DNA of 33,483 bases from Bacteroidota bacterium. Its GTDB lineage: Bacteria; Bacteroidota; Bacteroidia; Chitinophagales; Saprospiraceae. The notes beneath the pieces are model-generated. The model worked only from the letters and a program-made list of their open reading frames with translations, was not told the DNA's origin and searched no databases. Both the position numbers and the translations under genes were made by a program. Below are positions 7,291 through 16,919 of this stretch, piece after piece (the first letter of the stretch is position 1; each line of letters starts with the position of its first letter). The stretch is taken from the NCBI GenBank assembly GCA_024743405.1, contig JANSWP010000079.1, positions 1 through 33,483 on the forward strand, in the 5' to 3' direction.

Positions 7291-8403
7291 ATGAAAAAAA
7301 TTGGATCTGTCATTGCTCTAACACTAATACTGAATGCCGCTTTTACCTTCTTTTTGTTTGAACAATTTAAAGCTAGTCAAGCAAAACAATCCATTATCCC
7401 TCAGCAACCCAGCCAACTTGTTAATTATAAGCCCAATTTCACCAATACAAAGCCCTATACGTTCACCGCACCAAATGACTTTGTCGAAGTATCTGCAAGG
7501 GTAACTCCCGCAGTTGTCAACATTACCTCTAGATCACGAAATGGAGGATATGCAGTTTCAGGTGGTTCAGGTGTCATTGTCTCTTCTGATGGATTCATTA
7601 TAACTAATAACCATGTGATTGATGGTGGAGGGGAATTAGAAGTTACCTTAAACGATAATCGGCAATTTGAAGCAAAAATTCTGGGAGTCGACCCTACTAC
7701 AGATTTGGCGTTAATAAAAATACGCGCCCGTGATTTACCCACTATTGATTATGGAGACTCAGATATCGTACAGACAGGAGAATGGGTACTAGCGGTTGGC
7801 AATCCATTTAATTTAGCATCTACAGTCACAGCCGGAATTGTTAGTGCAAAAGGACGAAGCATTGATATTCTTTCTGGATCGTACTCTATCGAATCCTTTA
7901 TCCAAACCGATGCGGTCGTAAACCCAGGAAATAGTGGCGGTGCACTTGTTAATACAAATGGTGAATTGGTTGGAATAAACACTGCAATCATTAGTGAGTC
8001 CGGAGGATATGAAGGGTATTCGTTTGCCATTCCTTCAAATTTGGTAAAAAAAGTTGTTCGCGATTTACGAGAATTTGGAAAAGTACAAAGAGCTATTTTA
8101 GGTGTTAATATTAGAACTGTTAATGCCTCATTGGCAGAAAATTTATCCTTACCAAATGTTGCTGGCATTCATATTGACAGAGTTCATACAGGTAGTAGTG
8201 CTGAGTTGGCTGGCTTAAAAGCGAGAGATGTAATTGTTGGGATAAATGGCGTAGAAACTAATTCAGTGCCTCAATTACAAGAACAAGTCGCTCGATATAG
8301 TCCTGGAGAATCTATTTCTTTAGACATTTTCAGGAATGGTCGGAAGATTAGAAAATACGATGTAAAGTTAAAAGCATTAGATACTGCCTCAACGTTTAGA
8401 TAA
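7291..8403 (+). CDS. DegP/HtrA-type periplasmic serine protease with one PDZ domain
   Basis: Envelope quality-control protease of the HtrA (S1C) family. The 370-residue product has an N-terminal hydrophobic segment (residues 4-23) acting as signal or anchor, a trypsin-like domain at about 65-255 with the complete triad H108 (TNNHVID), D138 (TTDLALIKI) and S215 (NPGNSGGAL), and one PDZ domain at about 265-360 (AGIHIDRV, SAELAGLKARDVIVGING). A single PDZ resembles DegS more than DegP, which has two; without a second PDZ or a sigma-E context the call stays at family level. The gene is divergent from the acyl-CoA dehydrogenase and is followed by a strong terminator. Confidence 0.92.
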   Translation: MKKIGSVIALTLILNAAFTFFLFEQFKASQAKQSIIPQQPSQLVNYKPNFTNTKPYTFTAPNDFVEVSARVTPAVVNITSRSRNGGYAVSGGSGVIVSSDGFIITNNHVIDGGGELEVTLNDNRQFEAKILGVDPTTDLALIKIRARDLPTIDYGDSDIVQTGEWVLAVGNPFNLASTVTAGIVSAKGRSIDILSGSYSIESFIQTDAVVNPGNSGGALVNTNGELVGINTAIISESGGYEGYSFAIPSNLVKKVVRDLREFGKVQRAILGVNIRTVNASLAENLSLPNVAGIHIDRVHTGSSAELAGLKARDVIVGINGVETNSVPQLQEQVARYSPGESISLDIFRNGRKIRKYDVKLKALDTASTFR

Positions 8404-8423
8404 TTCTTTGAAATTAGATAATG

Positions 8424-8467
8424 AAAGCCCATTCCCAATTTATTTCATTTTTGGAATGGGCTTTTTT
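8424..8467 (+). terminator. rho-independent terminator after the HtrA gene
   Basis: AAAGCCCATTCC and GGAATGGGCTTT form a perfect 12-bp stem around an AT-rich loop and run into T residues, about 20 bp past the stop codon. Confidence 0.88.
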
Positions 8468-8543
8468 ATTATTAAAAATTTCCTCTATTATTTAATATCC
8501 CCGTTATTTTTCCAAAATTTGGGTTTCCAATCAAAAATAAATT

Positions 8544-10574
8544 ATGGCAAATCAACGGAAGCCTAAAAAGCATCAAAGTATCTCGCCGAAGCTCCAAAAG
8601 AATAATTCAACCATTCAACCTGACTGGTTTGGTAATGTCCGACTGCATTGTGGAATAATACTCGCGCTGTGCTTTCTTATATATTCCAATACCATTACTC
8701 ACGAATATACACTGGATGACGCGATAGTGATTTACGATAATGAGTTTACGATGCAAGGAATTTCAGGAATTGATGAGTTGTTGAGTTATGATACATTTAG
8801 AGGATTCTTTAAAGTTGAAGGCAAAGAAAATTTAGTGGCAGGAGGTCGTTATCGTCCGCTAACTCCGATAATGTTTGCATTAGGAATTGAGTTTTTTGGA
8901 AAAACTCCTGTCATTAATCATTTCATGAATATTGTTTATTACGGGCTGACTTGCGTGATCCTATATTTGCTTTTATTAAAATTATTATCCCCTCAAGGGA
9001 ATACTACAAAAGCACCAACCCGTGCGATTTTAATATCGTTGATAGCAGCCCTCATTTTTACCGCTCACCCTATTCATACAGAAGTAGTCGCCAATATCAA
9101 AGGTCGCGATGAAATCATTACCCTACTAGGTAGTTTGGCTGCACTCTATTTTTCTGTTCGAGCCTATTTCGAAAAAAATATAGTTCTTCATGTACTCGCA
9201 GGAGTCCTATTCTTTTGTGGTCTTTTGGCGAAAGAAAATGCTATTACTTTTTTAGCCATTGTTCCATTGACCTTCTTTGTTTTTACCAAAGTAAATTTCA
9301 AACAAATTATTATTCTAACGACTCCTTATGTCACGGCTGCTGGAATTTTTCTCTCCATCCGATTTTCAATTTTAGGCCTTGAAATCGGCGAACCCGTTCG
9401 AGAATTAATGAATAACCCATTCTTAAAATTAGTTGGGAACCAATACGTTGATTTCTCTTTTTCAGAAAAAATGGCGACAATTTTTTATACCCTACTAGAA
9501 TATTTAAGATTACTAATTGTTCCACATCCTTTAACACACGACTATTATCCGCGCCAAGTAGACATCATGAGCTTTGGGAATTGGCAAGTCATTTTAAGTG
9601 TTTTGATTTATGTTTCAATGGGTGTTTACGGCTTGATTCGAACTTTAAAAAAAGATCCTATTGGATATGGAATCCTATTTTTTTTAATTACGCTTTCTAT
9701 TGTTTCCAATATCGTTTTTTCAGTCGGTACTAATATGGGAGAACGTTTCATTTTTATGCCCTCTCTTGGTTTTTGTCTGATCTTGGGGGTATTAGGTTAT
9801 CGTTTCTCCAATCGAAAAAATACCGGAAAAGTACAAGCTAATTATGGCCAAATCAAACCTGTACTGGGTATTTTGGCAATTTTTTTGGTGCTATTTTCTG
9901 CAAAATCCTTTACCCGAAACTTTGTTTGGAAAGATAATTTCACGCTTTTCACTACTGATGTTCATACATCGCCCAATAGTGCAAAAGTCAGAAATTCTGC
10001 TGGTGGTGAATTAATTGCCCAATCGATCAAACCAGAAAATGAATCAAAAAAAACGGCCATGTTAAATGAGGCTATTGGACATTTAAAAGAGGCAATTAGA
10101 ATTCACCCTGGTTTCAAAAATGCTTTTTTACTTTTGGGAAATGCCAACAATTATTTGAAGAATTTTGAGGAGTCTATTCGTTTTTATAATCAAGCCTTAA
10201 TTTTAGATCCAAATTATCAAGAGGCAAAAAACAATTTGAGCATCACCTACAGAGAAGCGGGTAAATTTTTTGGTGAACAAAAGGGTGATTTGCAAAAAGC
10301 CTTAGAAAATTTGAATAAGGCTTATGACATGAAACCTGATGATTACGAAACTTTAAGATTATTAGGTGTAGCTTACGGCATCGGGCAAAACAACTCTATG
10401 GCAATTGATTTCTTTACTAAAGCGATGAATTTAAAACCCAATGACGCTGATGCAATTTTTAACTTAGGTACCGCGTATTTTCAATCTGGCAATCAAGAAA
10501 AAGCAACGGAATATTTCGATAAAGCCAAAGCAATAAATCCAAATATCGAACAGGAACGAAGCCAACGACGATAA
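8544..10574 (+). CDS. TMTC-like multi-spanning membrane protein with C-terminal TPR repeats
   Basis: A 676-residue protein with about ten membrane spans (roughly residues 30-470) followed by tetratricopeptide repeats (about 500-670; GNANNYLKNFEESIRFYNQAL and similar units). The N-terminal half matches the DUF1736/TMTC architecture, a GT-C-like glycosyltransferase fold: THEYTLDD after the first span, GGRYRPLTPIMFAL, AHPIHTEVVANIKGRDEI, and LAKENAITFLAIVP. Eukaryotic TMTC proteins are O-mannosyltransferases; the bacterial substrate is not known. The acidic pair after the first span fits the GT-C catalytic position. The next gene starts 26 bp later, suggesting co-transcription with the GH3 fusion. 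Family recognition is good; activity is inferred. Confidence 0.75.
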   Translation: MANQRKPKKHQSISPKLQKNNSTIQPDWFGNVRLHCGIILALCFLIYSNTITHEYTLDDAIVIYDNEFTMQGISGIDELLSYDTFRGFFKVEGKENLVAGGRYRPLTPIMFALGIEFFGKTPVINHFMNIVYYGLTCVILYLLLLKLLSPQGNTTKAPTRAILISLIAALIFTAHPIHTEVVANIKGRDEIITLLGSLAALYFSVRAYFEKNIVLHVLAGVLFFCGLLAKENAITFLAIVPLTFFVFTKVNFKQIIILTTPYVTAAGIFLSIRFSILGLEIGEPVRELMNNPFLKLVGNQYVDFSFSEKMATIFYTLLEYLRLLIVPHPLTHDYYPRQVDIMSFGNWQVILSVLIYVSMGVYGLIRTLKKDPIGYGILFFLITLSIVSNIVFSVGTNMGERFIFMPSLGFCLILGVLGYRFSNRKNTGKVQANYGQIKPVLGILAIFLVLFSAKSFTRNFVWKDNFTLFTTDVHTSPNSAKVRNSAGGELIAQSIKPENESKKTAMLNEAIGHLKEAIRIHPGFKNAFLLLGNANNYLKNFEESIRFYNQALILDPNYQEAKNNLSITYREAGKFFGEQKGDLQKALENLNKAYDMKPDDYETLRLLGVAYGIGQNNSMAIDFFTKAMNLKPNDADAIFNLGTAYFQSGNQEKATEYFDKAKAINPNIEQERSQRR

Positions 10575-10600
10575 AAAAATCAATATAAAACATCTGAACC

Positions 10601-13534
10601 GTGACGAGAACGATTTACATACTTTCTGTTCTACTAGTTTTCTTTTTGGCTACCGCCTTTCAAGAAAACCAATCTCCAAAACTTGAAGATAACTCCGAAA
10701 AAGCACAAGAATGGGTGGATTCCATTTTTAATGAAATGTCATTAGATGAAAAAATTGGACAATTATTTTGGATTCGGGCCCACTCAAATTTAGGACAAGA
10801 TCATATTCGAGGAGTCGAAAAAGCCATCACAGATTTTCATGTTGGAGGCTTGACTTTTTTTCAAGGGACTCCTGCAAAGCAAGCTGAATTAACCAATCAA
10901 TATCAGAGCCTCACGAAGAGGGTTCCATTAATGATTTCTATTGATGGGGAATGGGGTCTTGGTATGCGTTTGAAAGACCACACAATTAGTTATCCTCGTC
11001 AATTAATGTTGGGTGCAATTCAAGATAATCGCTTGATTTATGAAATGGGAAAAGCCGTTGCTAATGATTGTAAAAGACTCGGTATCCACGTCAATTTTGC
11101 CCCCGTTGTAGATGTAAATAATAATGCAAAAAACCCTGTAATTAATACACGCTCCTTTGGAGAAGATCGATACAATGTAGCTGCTAAAGGCTATATGTAT
11201 ATGAAAGGGATGCAGGATAATGGCGTGATTGCTTGCGCCAAACATTTCCCCGGACATGGTGACACCGACGTTGACTCTCATCACGATCTACCCATTATTT
11301 CCCATGATATAAACAGATTGGATAGCATCGAATTGTTTCCTTTTCAAGTTTTAATTGACCAAGGAGTAGGTAGTATTATGGTGGCGCATTTGCATGTGCC
11401 CGAAATTGATGACACTCCAAATATGCCGACGACCTTGTCTAAAAATGCTATCACAAAATTGCTTAAAAACAAAATGAATTATGATGGTTTGATTATGACT
11501 GATGCACTTGAGATGGAAGGGGTCGCCAAACATCATAAGCAAGGCGAAGTCGAAGCCAAAGCTTTAGTAGCAGGCAATGATCTTTTACTATTACCTGGTG
11601 ATTTGGGAAATGCTAGACGGACAATTAAGGAATTTATGAATTCGGGAAAGTTAGATTCTTTACAAGTTTTTGAAAGTGTAAAAAAGGCTTTGAGATGGAA
11701 ATACAATGTGGGCTTGACCCATTTTGACCCTATTAAATTGGACAATCTTGATGAAGATTTAAATAGTAACCAGTCAAAAGTATTGAAACGAAAATTGATT
11801 GAAAATGCACTGACATTGGTTCGAAATGATAATCAATTGATCCCATTTGAAGGTCTAGAAGATTTTGATTTGGCTTCTCTATCTATTGGATCAAAGACAA
11901 AAACAACTTTTCAGAATACCTTAAGCAAATACAAAAAAATTGCCCATTTTAATACTGGGAAGGAAATTTCTGCCTCCAAGAAAAAGGATCTTTTAACCGT
12001 TTTTGAAAATAAAGATGCAGTCATCATTAGCCTTCATGACATGAGTGCCTATGCTAGCAGAAAGTTTGGATTGACTGAAAGTTCGAAAAAATTTATTCAT
12101 GAAATTCAAAAAGTAACAGATGTTATTTTAGTTGTATTGGGCAATCCATATTCTCTTAAAGATTTTGATGAAATAAAATGTGTTTTGAATGCCTATGATG
12201 AAGATGAAATGACGGAAGACTTGGCCGCTCAAGCTCTATTTGGCGTTTTCGGCATTCGTGGAAGATTACCCATAACAGCTTCTGAAAAAAGTGTTTATGG
12301 GCAAGGAATAATGACTAAGAAATTATTTCGGTTGGGTTACGGACTGCCCGAAGAAGTCGGTTTAAATTCAGATAGTTTGAATAAAATTGACGAATTGGCG
12401 ATGAAAGTTGTAGATAGCCTTGCAGCTCCTGGTTGTGTTGTTTTAGTTGCAAAAGAATGTAAAGTTATTTATAATAAAGCTTTCGGTTATCATACCACTC
12501 GGAGAAAGCAAAAAATGAAACCGACTGATATTTTTGATTTAGCTTCCGTCACTAAAGTTTGTGCGACAACGATTTCGACAATGAAATTATATGACGAAGG
12601 TAAAATTGACATCGAAGGGACTTTGGGTGAATACTTGCCAGAGGTGGACACAACCAATAAAAAGGATCTAGTTTTAGAAGACATGTTTCGACATCGAGCT
12701 AGATTAAACTCTTGGATACCATTTTATACGGAAACGGTTACTCGCAGAAAATATCCAATGACATCAATTTATAAAAAAAGTAAAAGCGACGATTTTTCCA
12801 TTCCTGTCGCCGATAACTTATTTATGAAAGATGCTTGGATTGACTCAATTTGGTTTAAAATTAATCGGTCAAATTTAAGCTCGACCGTTCGTTATAAATA
12901 TAGTGACCTAGGAATGATTTTGATGGGTAAAACTATTAATGAAGTATGTGCAAAGCCTGTGAATGAATTTGCCCATGAGTGCTTTTATTCTCCACTTTGT
13001 CTTCAAACTACTTGCTATAAACCCCTCGAAAAATTCTCGAAGTCAAATATTGTTCCCTCAGAAGAGGATCGTTATTTTCGGCGACAAAAATTACATGGTC
13101 ATGTCCATGATATGGCGGCTGCGATGATGGGTGGAGTGGCTGGTCATGCAGGGCTTTTTTCAAATTCAAACGACCTTGCCATAATTTTTCAAATGTTGTT
13201 GAACAAGGGTTATTATGGTGGCGAACAATTTATCGAATCTCAAACAGTAGAACAATTTACGAAGAGATGTTCTGAATGTACTCGTCGCGGTATCGGTTTT
13301 GACATGAAAGAATTGAATCCAAATAAAAGTCAAAACATGTGCCCTGAAGCCTCCGAAAACACTTTTGGACACTTAGGTTTTACAGGAACAGTTGTCTGGG
13401 CAGATCCTGATCATGAGTTGATTTATATTTTCCTATCGAATCGAACCTATCCATCAATGAATAACTATAAATTGAATAAAATGGATTTGCGTCCAAGGAT
13501 TCAGTCTGCAATTTATAATGCTTTGGAAAATTGA
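10601..13534 (+). CDS. GH3 beta-N-acetylglucosaminidase (NagZ-like) fused to a serine beta-lactamase-like hydrolase
   Basis: An exported two-enzyme fusion of 977 residues. Residues 1-20 form a signal peptide. The GH3 domain (about 35-375) has the NagZ signature KHFPGHGDTDVDSHHDL (214-230) with its Asp-His acid/base dyad, and the nucleophile D301 in GLIMTDALEMEG. A GH3 C-terminal-type domain follows to about 570. The last 400 residues form a class C beta-lactamase/DD-peptidase-like domain with S649-V-T-K652, Y767-S-D769 and H924-L-G. This suggests joint removal of GlcNAc and attack on peptide or ester bonds in peptidoglycan fragments, though the serine domain's substrate is unknown. The start is GTG at 10601; no in-frame ATG would keep the signal peptide. 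This fusion occurs widely in Bacteroidota. Confidence 0.88.
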   Translation: MTRTIYILSVLLVFFLATAFQENQSPKLEDNSEKAQEWVDSIFNEMSLDEKIGQLFWIRAHSNLGQDHIRGVEKAITDFHVGGLTFFQGTPAKQAELTNQYQSLTKRVPLMISIDGEWGLGMRLKDHTISYPRQLMLGAIQDNRLIYEMGKAVANDCKRLGIHVNFAPVVDVNNNAKNPVINTRSFGEDRYNVAAKGYMYMKGMQDNGVIACAKHFPGHGDTDVDSHHDLPIISHDINRLDSIELFPFQVLIDQGVGSIMVAHLHVPEIDDTPNMPTTLSKNAITKLLKNKMNYDGLIMTDALEMEGVAKHHKQGEVEAKALVAGNDLLLLPGDLGNARRTIKEFMNSGKLDSLQVFESVKKALRWKYNVGLTHFDPIKLDNLDEDLNSNQSKVLKRKLIENALTLVRNDNQLIPFEGLEDFDLASLSIGSKTKTTFQNTLSKYKKIAHFNTGKEISASKKKDLLTVFENKDAVIISLHDMSAYASRKFGLTESSKKFIHEIQKVTDVILVVLGNPYSLKDFDEIKCVLNAYDEDEMTEDLAAQALFGVFGIRGRLPITASEKSVYGQGIMTKKLFRLGYGLPEEVGLNSDSLNKIDELAMKVVDSLAAPGCVVLVAKECKVIYNKAFGYHTTRRKQKMKPTDIFDLASVTKVCATTISTMKLYDEGKIDIEGTLGEYLPEVDTTNKKDLVLEDMFRHRARLNSWIPFYTETVTRRKYPMTSIYKKSKSDDFSIPVADNLFMKDAWIDSIWFKINRSNLSSTVRYKYSDLGMILMGKTINEVCAKPVNEFAHECFYSPLCLQTTCYKPLEKFSKSNIVPSEEDRYFRRQKLHGHVHDMAAAMMGGVAGHAGLFSNSNDLAIIFQMLLNKGYYGGEQFIESQTVEQFTKRCSECTRRGIGFDMKELNPNKSQNMCPEASENTFGHLGFTGTVVWADPDHELIYIFLSNRTYPSMNNYKLNKMDLRPRIQSAIYNALEN

Positions 13535-13658
13535 ATACTTTTGAGGCTAATTGAATTGAAGATCCTGATTTAAGGTAATAATTTGCCATTAGAGTCTCAA
13601 TAATCAATTTAAGTAACGCTGAAAGAATAAGTTGTCTTAATCATTTCAAAAAAAGAGC

Positions 13659-14876
13659 TTGAACCTACCATTAAAAATAGCACGTCGCTACCTCTTTGCG
13701 AAAAAATCAACGAATGCCATTAATATCATTACGGGTATTTCAGTTTTTGGCATTGCAATTGGCACGGCCGCTTTGATTTTGGTGCTTTCTGTTTTTAATG
13801 GTTTTGAAGATTTAATTACTGCATTATTTAGCAATTTCAATCCTGATGTAAAAGTGGAATTGGTCAAGGGGAAATCCTTTGAACCGGATTCTTCGAAAAT
13901 TGCTCAAATTAAAAACTTGGAGGGAGTTGCTGTCCTTTCAAAATCAATAGAGGAAGTTGCGTTTTTTGAATATCGAAAAAATCAGGATTTTGGAATTTTG
14001 AAAGGGGTAGATGATAACTTCACAAAAGTAACAGGCATTGATTCCACCGTTTTTGAAGGTAAATATCAATTGACAAAAGGGAATCAAAACATGCTTGTCT
14101 TGGGTGGTGGTATGCGAAATAAACTTGCAGTGAATGTCGGTGACCAATTTGAATTAATGAAAGTGTACATAGCGAAGCGAAAAAAAGCACGAGCTATTGA
14201 CCAACAATTTCGGAAACGATATGCATATCCTGCTGGAAGTTTCAAAATCCAACAAGATTTTGATTATCAATACATACTTGGTTCACTCGCATTTGCCCAA
14301 GACTTATTGGGGTACAAGAATGAAATTGGCGCATTGGAAATAAAATTGAACCCTAAGATTGAAAAGAAGACAACAATTGCTCAAATTAAAAATATAATGG
14401 GGGAGGACTTCACAGTAAAAGACAGATTTGAGCAAGATGAAGCCTTTTTGAAATTAATGAATGTCGAAAAATGGATGTTTTATGCACTCTTCTCGTTCAT
14501 GTTAGTTTTGGTCGCCTTTAATATGATTGGAGCTTTATGGATGATTGTGCTAGAAAAGAAAAAAGATATTGCTATTTTAAAATCAATGGGGGCAACCGAT
14601 AAAATCATTCGAAATATTTTCCTAAATGAAGGCATGATTATTTGTCTTTTTGGAATGACGATCGGCTTTATTATCGCTTTACTATTTTACCTCATTCAAA
14701 CCTCCTACGGGATCATTACTATTCCTGATGGATTTGTCGTTACTGCTTACCCAATTAGCATGAGATCTCCTGATTTTATAAATGTTTCACTCACAGTCAT
14801 TTCGATTGGAATGTTGGCTGCATTAGCTCCAGCCTTTAAAGCTCAACGCATTCCGGCCATGATTCGGGAAGAGTAA
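13659..14876 (+). CDS. LolE/FtsX-family ABC transporter permease
   Basis: Inner-membrane permease of the MacB/LolCE type, 405 residues. The first membrane span (about 21-47, NIITGISVFGIAIGTAALIL) is followed by a periplasmic core domain (about 50-265) and three C-terminal FtsX spans (about 275-300, 320-345, 370-395), with the cytoplasmic motif KKKDIAILKSMGATD between the first two. Length and layout fit LolC/LolE, which extract lipoproteins from the inner membrane with the ATPase LolD. No ATPase gene is adjacent, so the partner is encoded elsewhere. The start is a TTG at 13659, chosen because MNLPLKIARRYL matches the usual N-terminus of this family and no ATG precedes the first span. Confidence 0.85.
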   Translation: MNLPLKIARRYLFAKKSTNAINIITGISVFGIAIGTAALILVLSVFNGFEDLITALFSNFNPDVKVELVKGKSFEPDSSKIAQIKNLEGVAVLSKSIEEVAFFEYRKNQDFGILKGVDDNFTKVTGIDSTVFEGKYQLTKGNQNMLVLGGGMRNKLAVNVGDQFELMKVYIAKRKKARAIDQQFRKRYAYPAGSFKIQQDFDYQYILGSLAFAQDLLGYKNEIGALEIKLNPKIEKKTTIAQIKNIMGEDFTVKDRFEQDEAFLKLMNVEKWMFYALFSFMLVLVAFNMIGALWMIVLEKKKDIAILKSMGATDKIIRNIFLNEGMIICLFGMTIGFIIALLFYLIQTSYGIITIPDGFVVTAYPISMRSPDFINVSLTVISIGMLAALAPAFKAQRIPAMIREE

Positions 14877-14921
14877 TTGTAAAATTGCCACTAAGCTCCT
14901 TACTAAACCTATCTTTATTTT

Positions 14922-14929
14922 TATATTTG
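14922..14929 (+). promoter_or_regulatory. Bacteroidota -7 element (TATATTTG)
   Basis: TATATTTG is an exact TAnnTTTG match 61 bp before the ATG at 14991. It probably drives the four-gene run 14991-17684. No -33 TTTG is seen at normal spacing. Confidence 0.5.
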
Positions 14930-14990
14930 CGCGTCAATATGACTCTGTATAGAGATTGAAGATGTTTTGATTTTTTTATCAAACGATATT

Positions 14991-15344
14991 ATGGAAAATT
15001 GGGAATTTGACTTTGAATGGCTTCAAGTCCGACATTTGGTAAAAGATAAATTCAATAGAGATGCCTTACCAAATCTGAATGGAATCCTTTTCTTAATCGG
15101 GGTTCAGGAATTGGGACGCTGGAAAACTGAATTTACAAAAGAAGAGAAACAAGATTTAATGCACATTGCGGTCTGCCGATTGTTGAGTTACGATGGATAT
15201 TATGATTTTAAAGGGCGTGATGCGGACGGTTGGCCACATTGGGAAGTCCTAAAACCTTTCCGAATGAAAGGTGTAAATGAACAAGAAGAATTATTAAAAA
15301 TAAAAGCAATTCAATATTTCAAGGAATTGAATTCACCAAACTAA
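14991..15344 (+). CDS. conserved hypothetical protein, 117 aa
   Basis: A soluble 117-residue protein with no signal peptide or membrane span. It is rich in aromatic residues and has distinctive segments: EFDFEWLQVRHLVKD, LPNLNGILFLIGVQELG, a basic/acidic helix, then DGWPHWEVLKPF. I recognise it only as a small protein often seen in Bacteroidota; no function is assigned. ATG 14991 is chosen over the upstream in-frame codon because MENWEFDFEWL starts there and the preceding residues look like leader sequence. It heads a run of four closely spaced genes (gap of 16 bp to the next), which ties it loosely to envelope protein folding. Confidence 0.7.
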   Translation: MENWEFDFEWLQVRHLVKDKFNRDALPNLNGILFLIGVQELGRWKTEFTKEEKQDLMHIAVCRLLSYDGYYDFKGRDADGWPHWEVLKPFRMKGVNEQEELLKIKAIQYFKELNSPN

Positions 15345-15360
15345 TAAATATCTTATTCAA

Positions 15361-16002
15361 ATGAAAAAGCTATTATTCATTGCTATTGCATCGATATTTT
15401 TCATGACTTATTCATGTAATCAAGATCCATATACTTACGCCGAAATTGAAACCAATCATGGCACTTTTAAAGTAATGCTTTATAATTCTACACCTAAGCA
15501 TAAAGAGAATTTCATCAAATTAGCTAATGAAGGTTTTTATGATAATTTACTTTTTCATAGAGTTATTAAGGAATTTATGGTTCAAGGTGGTGATCCTGAT
15601 TCAAAAGGCGCAGCGCCTGACAAAAGACTTGGAGGCGGTGGACCAGGATATCAAATTGATGCCGAAATTGGTGCTCCACATTTAAAAGGCACCTTAGCCG
15701 CAGCGCGAAATAATAATCCAGAAAAAAAATCTTCCGGTTCTCAATTTTATGTGGTTCATGGTAAAAAATGGACAGATCAAGAATTAGATAGATTAGAACA
15801 ACAAAAAGGCATCAAATACAATGAAACTCAACGCCAACTTTATAAAGAGCAAGGAGGTTCAGCCTTTTTAGACAATGATTATACTGTCTTTGGAGAAGTT
15901 GTTGAAGGAATAGACGTAATTGATAAGATTGCTAATGTTCCAACAGGTCAATCAGATCGACCTGTTCAAGACGTTACTATGAAGGTTAGAATCTTGAATT
16001 AA
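15361..16002 (+). CDS. cyclophilin-type peptidyl-prolyl isomerase, lipoprotein
   Basis: A 213-residue cyclophilin expected to catalyse cis-trans isomerisation of X-Pro bonds outside the cytoplasm. The N-terminus is a lipoprotein signal ending MTYSC (Cys about residue 19). The cyclophilin domain covers about 25-212, with FHRVIKEFMVQGGD holding the catalytic Arg, GGGGPGYQI, KKSSGSQFYVVHG and DYTVFGEVVEGIDVIDKI. An insert at about 140-165 (EQQKGIKYNETQ) is typical of Bacteroidota members. It lies 14 bp before a second cyclophilin gene with the same insert, so the two are probably tandem duplicates. Confidence 0.92.
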   Translation: MKKLLFIAIASIFFMTYSCNQDPYTYAEIETNHGTFKVMLYNSTPKHKENFIKLANEGFYDNLLFHRVIKEFMVQGGDPDSKGAAPDKRLGGGGPGYQIDAEIGAPHLKGTLAAARNNNPEKKSSGSQFYVVHGKKWTDQELDRLEQQKGIKYNETQRQLYKEQGGSAFLDNDYTVFGEVVEGIDVIDKIANVPTGQSDRPVQDVTMKVRILN

Positions 16003-16016
16003 AACTAGAACTAAAA

Positions 16017-16910
16017 ATGAATTTTTTTAAATACGCAACTCCTTTTATTTTTTTACTTATTTTGCTTTCCGCATGTAATAGACCATTAGCTGATTTTACC
16101 TATACAGGTGATAAACAAGTCGCGCCTGCGAAAATCACCTTCGAAAATAACTCTCAAAATGCAGAAGAATTTGAATGGGATTTTGGAGATGGGAACTTCT
16201 CCAATTCAGAGTCTCCAGAATATGAATATGGTGCTTCAGGAAATTATTTAGTCAGATTAAAAGCTAAAAAAGGGAAAAAAGAAAAGGTCATTGAAAAACG
16301 AATAGTTATTGATGCACCGATTGATTGTTTGGTAGAATTGGAAACTGAATTTGGCAAGATGACCATTTTATTGTACAACTCTACGCCTCAACATCGAGAT
16401 AATTTTATAAAATTAGTAGAAGAGGGGTTTTATGATGACCTGATTTTCCATAGAGTTATTGAAGGTTTCATGATTCAAGGTGGTGATCCGAATTCAAAAA
16501 ATGCGAAAGCAAATGCTAGACTTGGCTCTGGCGGTCCTGGCTATACAATTCCAGCTGAGCTCGTTGATTCATTAGTCCATGTCAAAGGTGCCCTTTGTGC
16601 AGCAAGACAGGGAGACCAAGTAAATCCAGAAAAAAAATCTTCAGGCTCTCAATTTTATATTGTCCAAGGGAGAACAATGACGGAAGAGGAGCTTGGAATT
16701 GTAGGTAGTAGAAAGGGAATTAGGTATACAAAAGATCAAAGAGAGGCTTATACTACTCTAGGTGGTACACCTTTTTTAGATAGAGATTATACTGTTTTCG
16801 GAAAAGTTATTAAAGGTCTTGATGTCATTGACAAAATTGCAGCGGTTGAAAAGAACCCAGGCGATCGTCCTAAAAAAGATGTCAAAATGAAAATGAGCGT
16901 TATTAAATGA
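16017..16910 (+). CDS. cyclophilin-type peptidyl-prolyl isomerase lipoprotein with N-terminal PKD domain
   Basis: A 297-residue lipoprotein (lipobox LLSAC, Cys about residue 20). Residues about 25-100 form a PKD immunoglobulin-like domain with the hallmark WDFGDGNFS and a following YEYGASGNYLVRLKA strand. The cyclophilin domain (about 108-296) repeats the pattern of the upstream gene: FHRVIEGFMIQGGD, GSGGPGYTI, KKSSGSQFYIVQG, DYTVFGKVIKGLDVIDKI. The PKD domain may bind glycan or protein and position the isomerase at the cell envelope. The tandem arrangement indicates duplication followed by gain or loss of the PKD module. The next gene starts 9 bp after this stop. Confidence 0.92.
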   Translation: MNFFKYATPFIFLLILLSACNRPLADFTYTGDKQVAPAKITFENNSQNAEEFEWDFGDGNFSNSESPEYEYGASGNYLVRLKAKKGKKEKVIEKRIVIDAPIDCLVELETEFGKMTILLYNSTPQHRDNFIKLVEEGFYDDLIFHRVIEGFMIQGGDPNSKNAKANARLGSGGPGYTIPAELVDSLVHVKGALCAARQGDQVNPEKKSSGSQFYIVQGRTMTEEELGIVGSRKGIRYTKDQREAYTTLGGTPFLDRDYTVFGKVIKGLDVIDKIAAVEKNPGDRPKKDVKMKMSVIK

Positions 16911-16919
16911 TTTGATGTC

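Noticed and set aside
7455-8168. Two long frames opposite the HtrA gene (95 and 139 codons)
   Set aside because: Antisense to a gene with a complete catalytic triad; no family resemblance.
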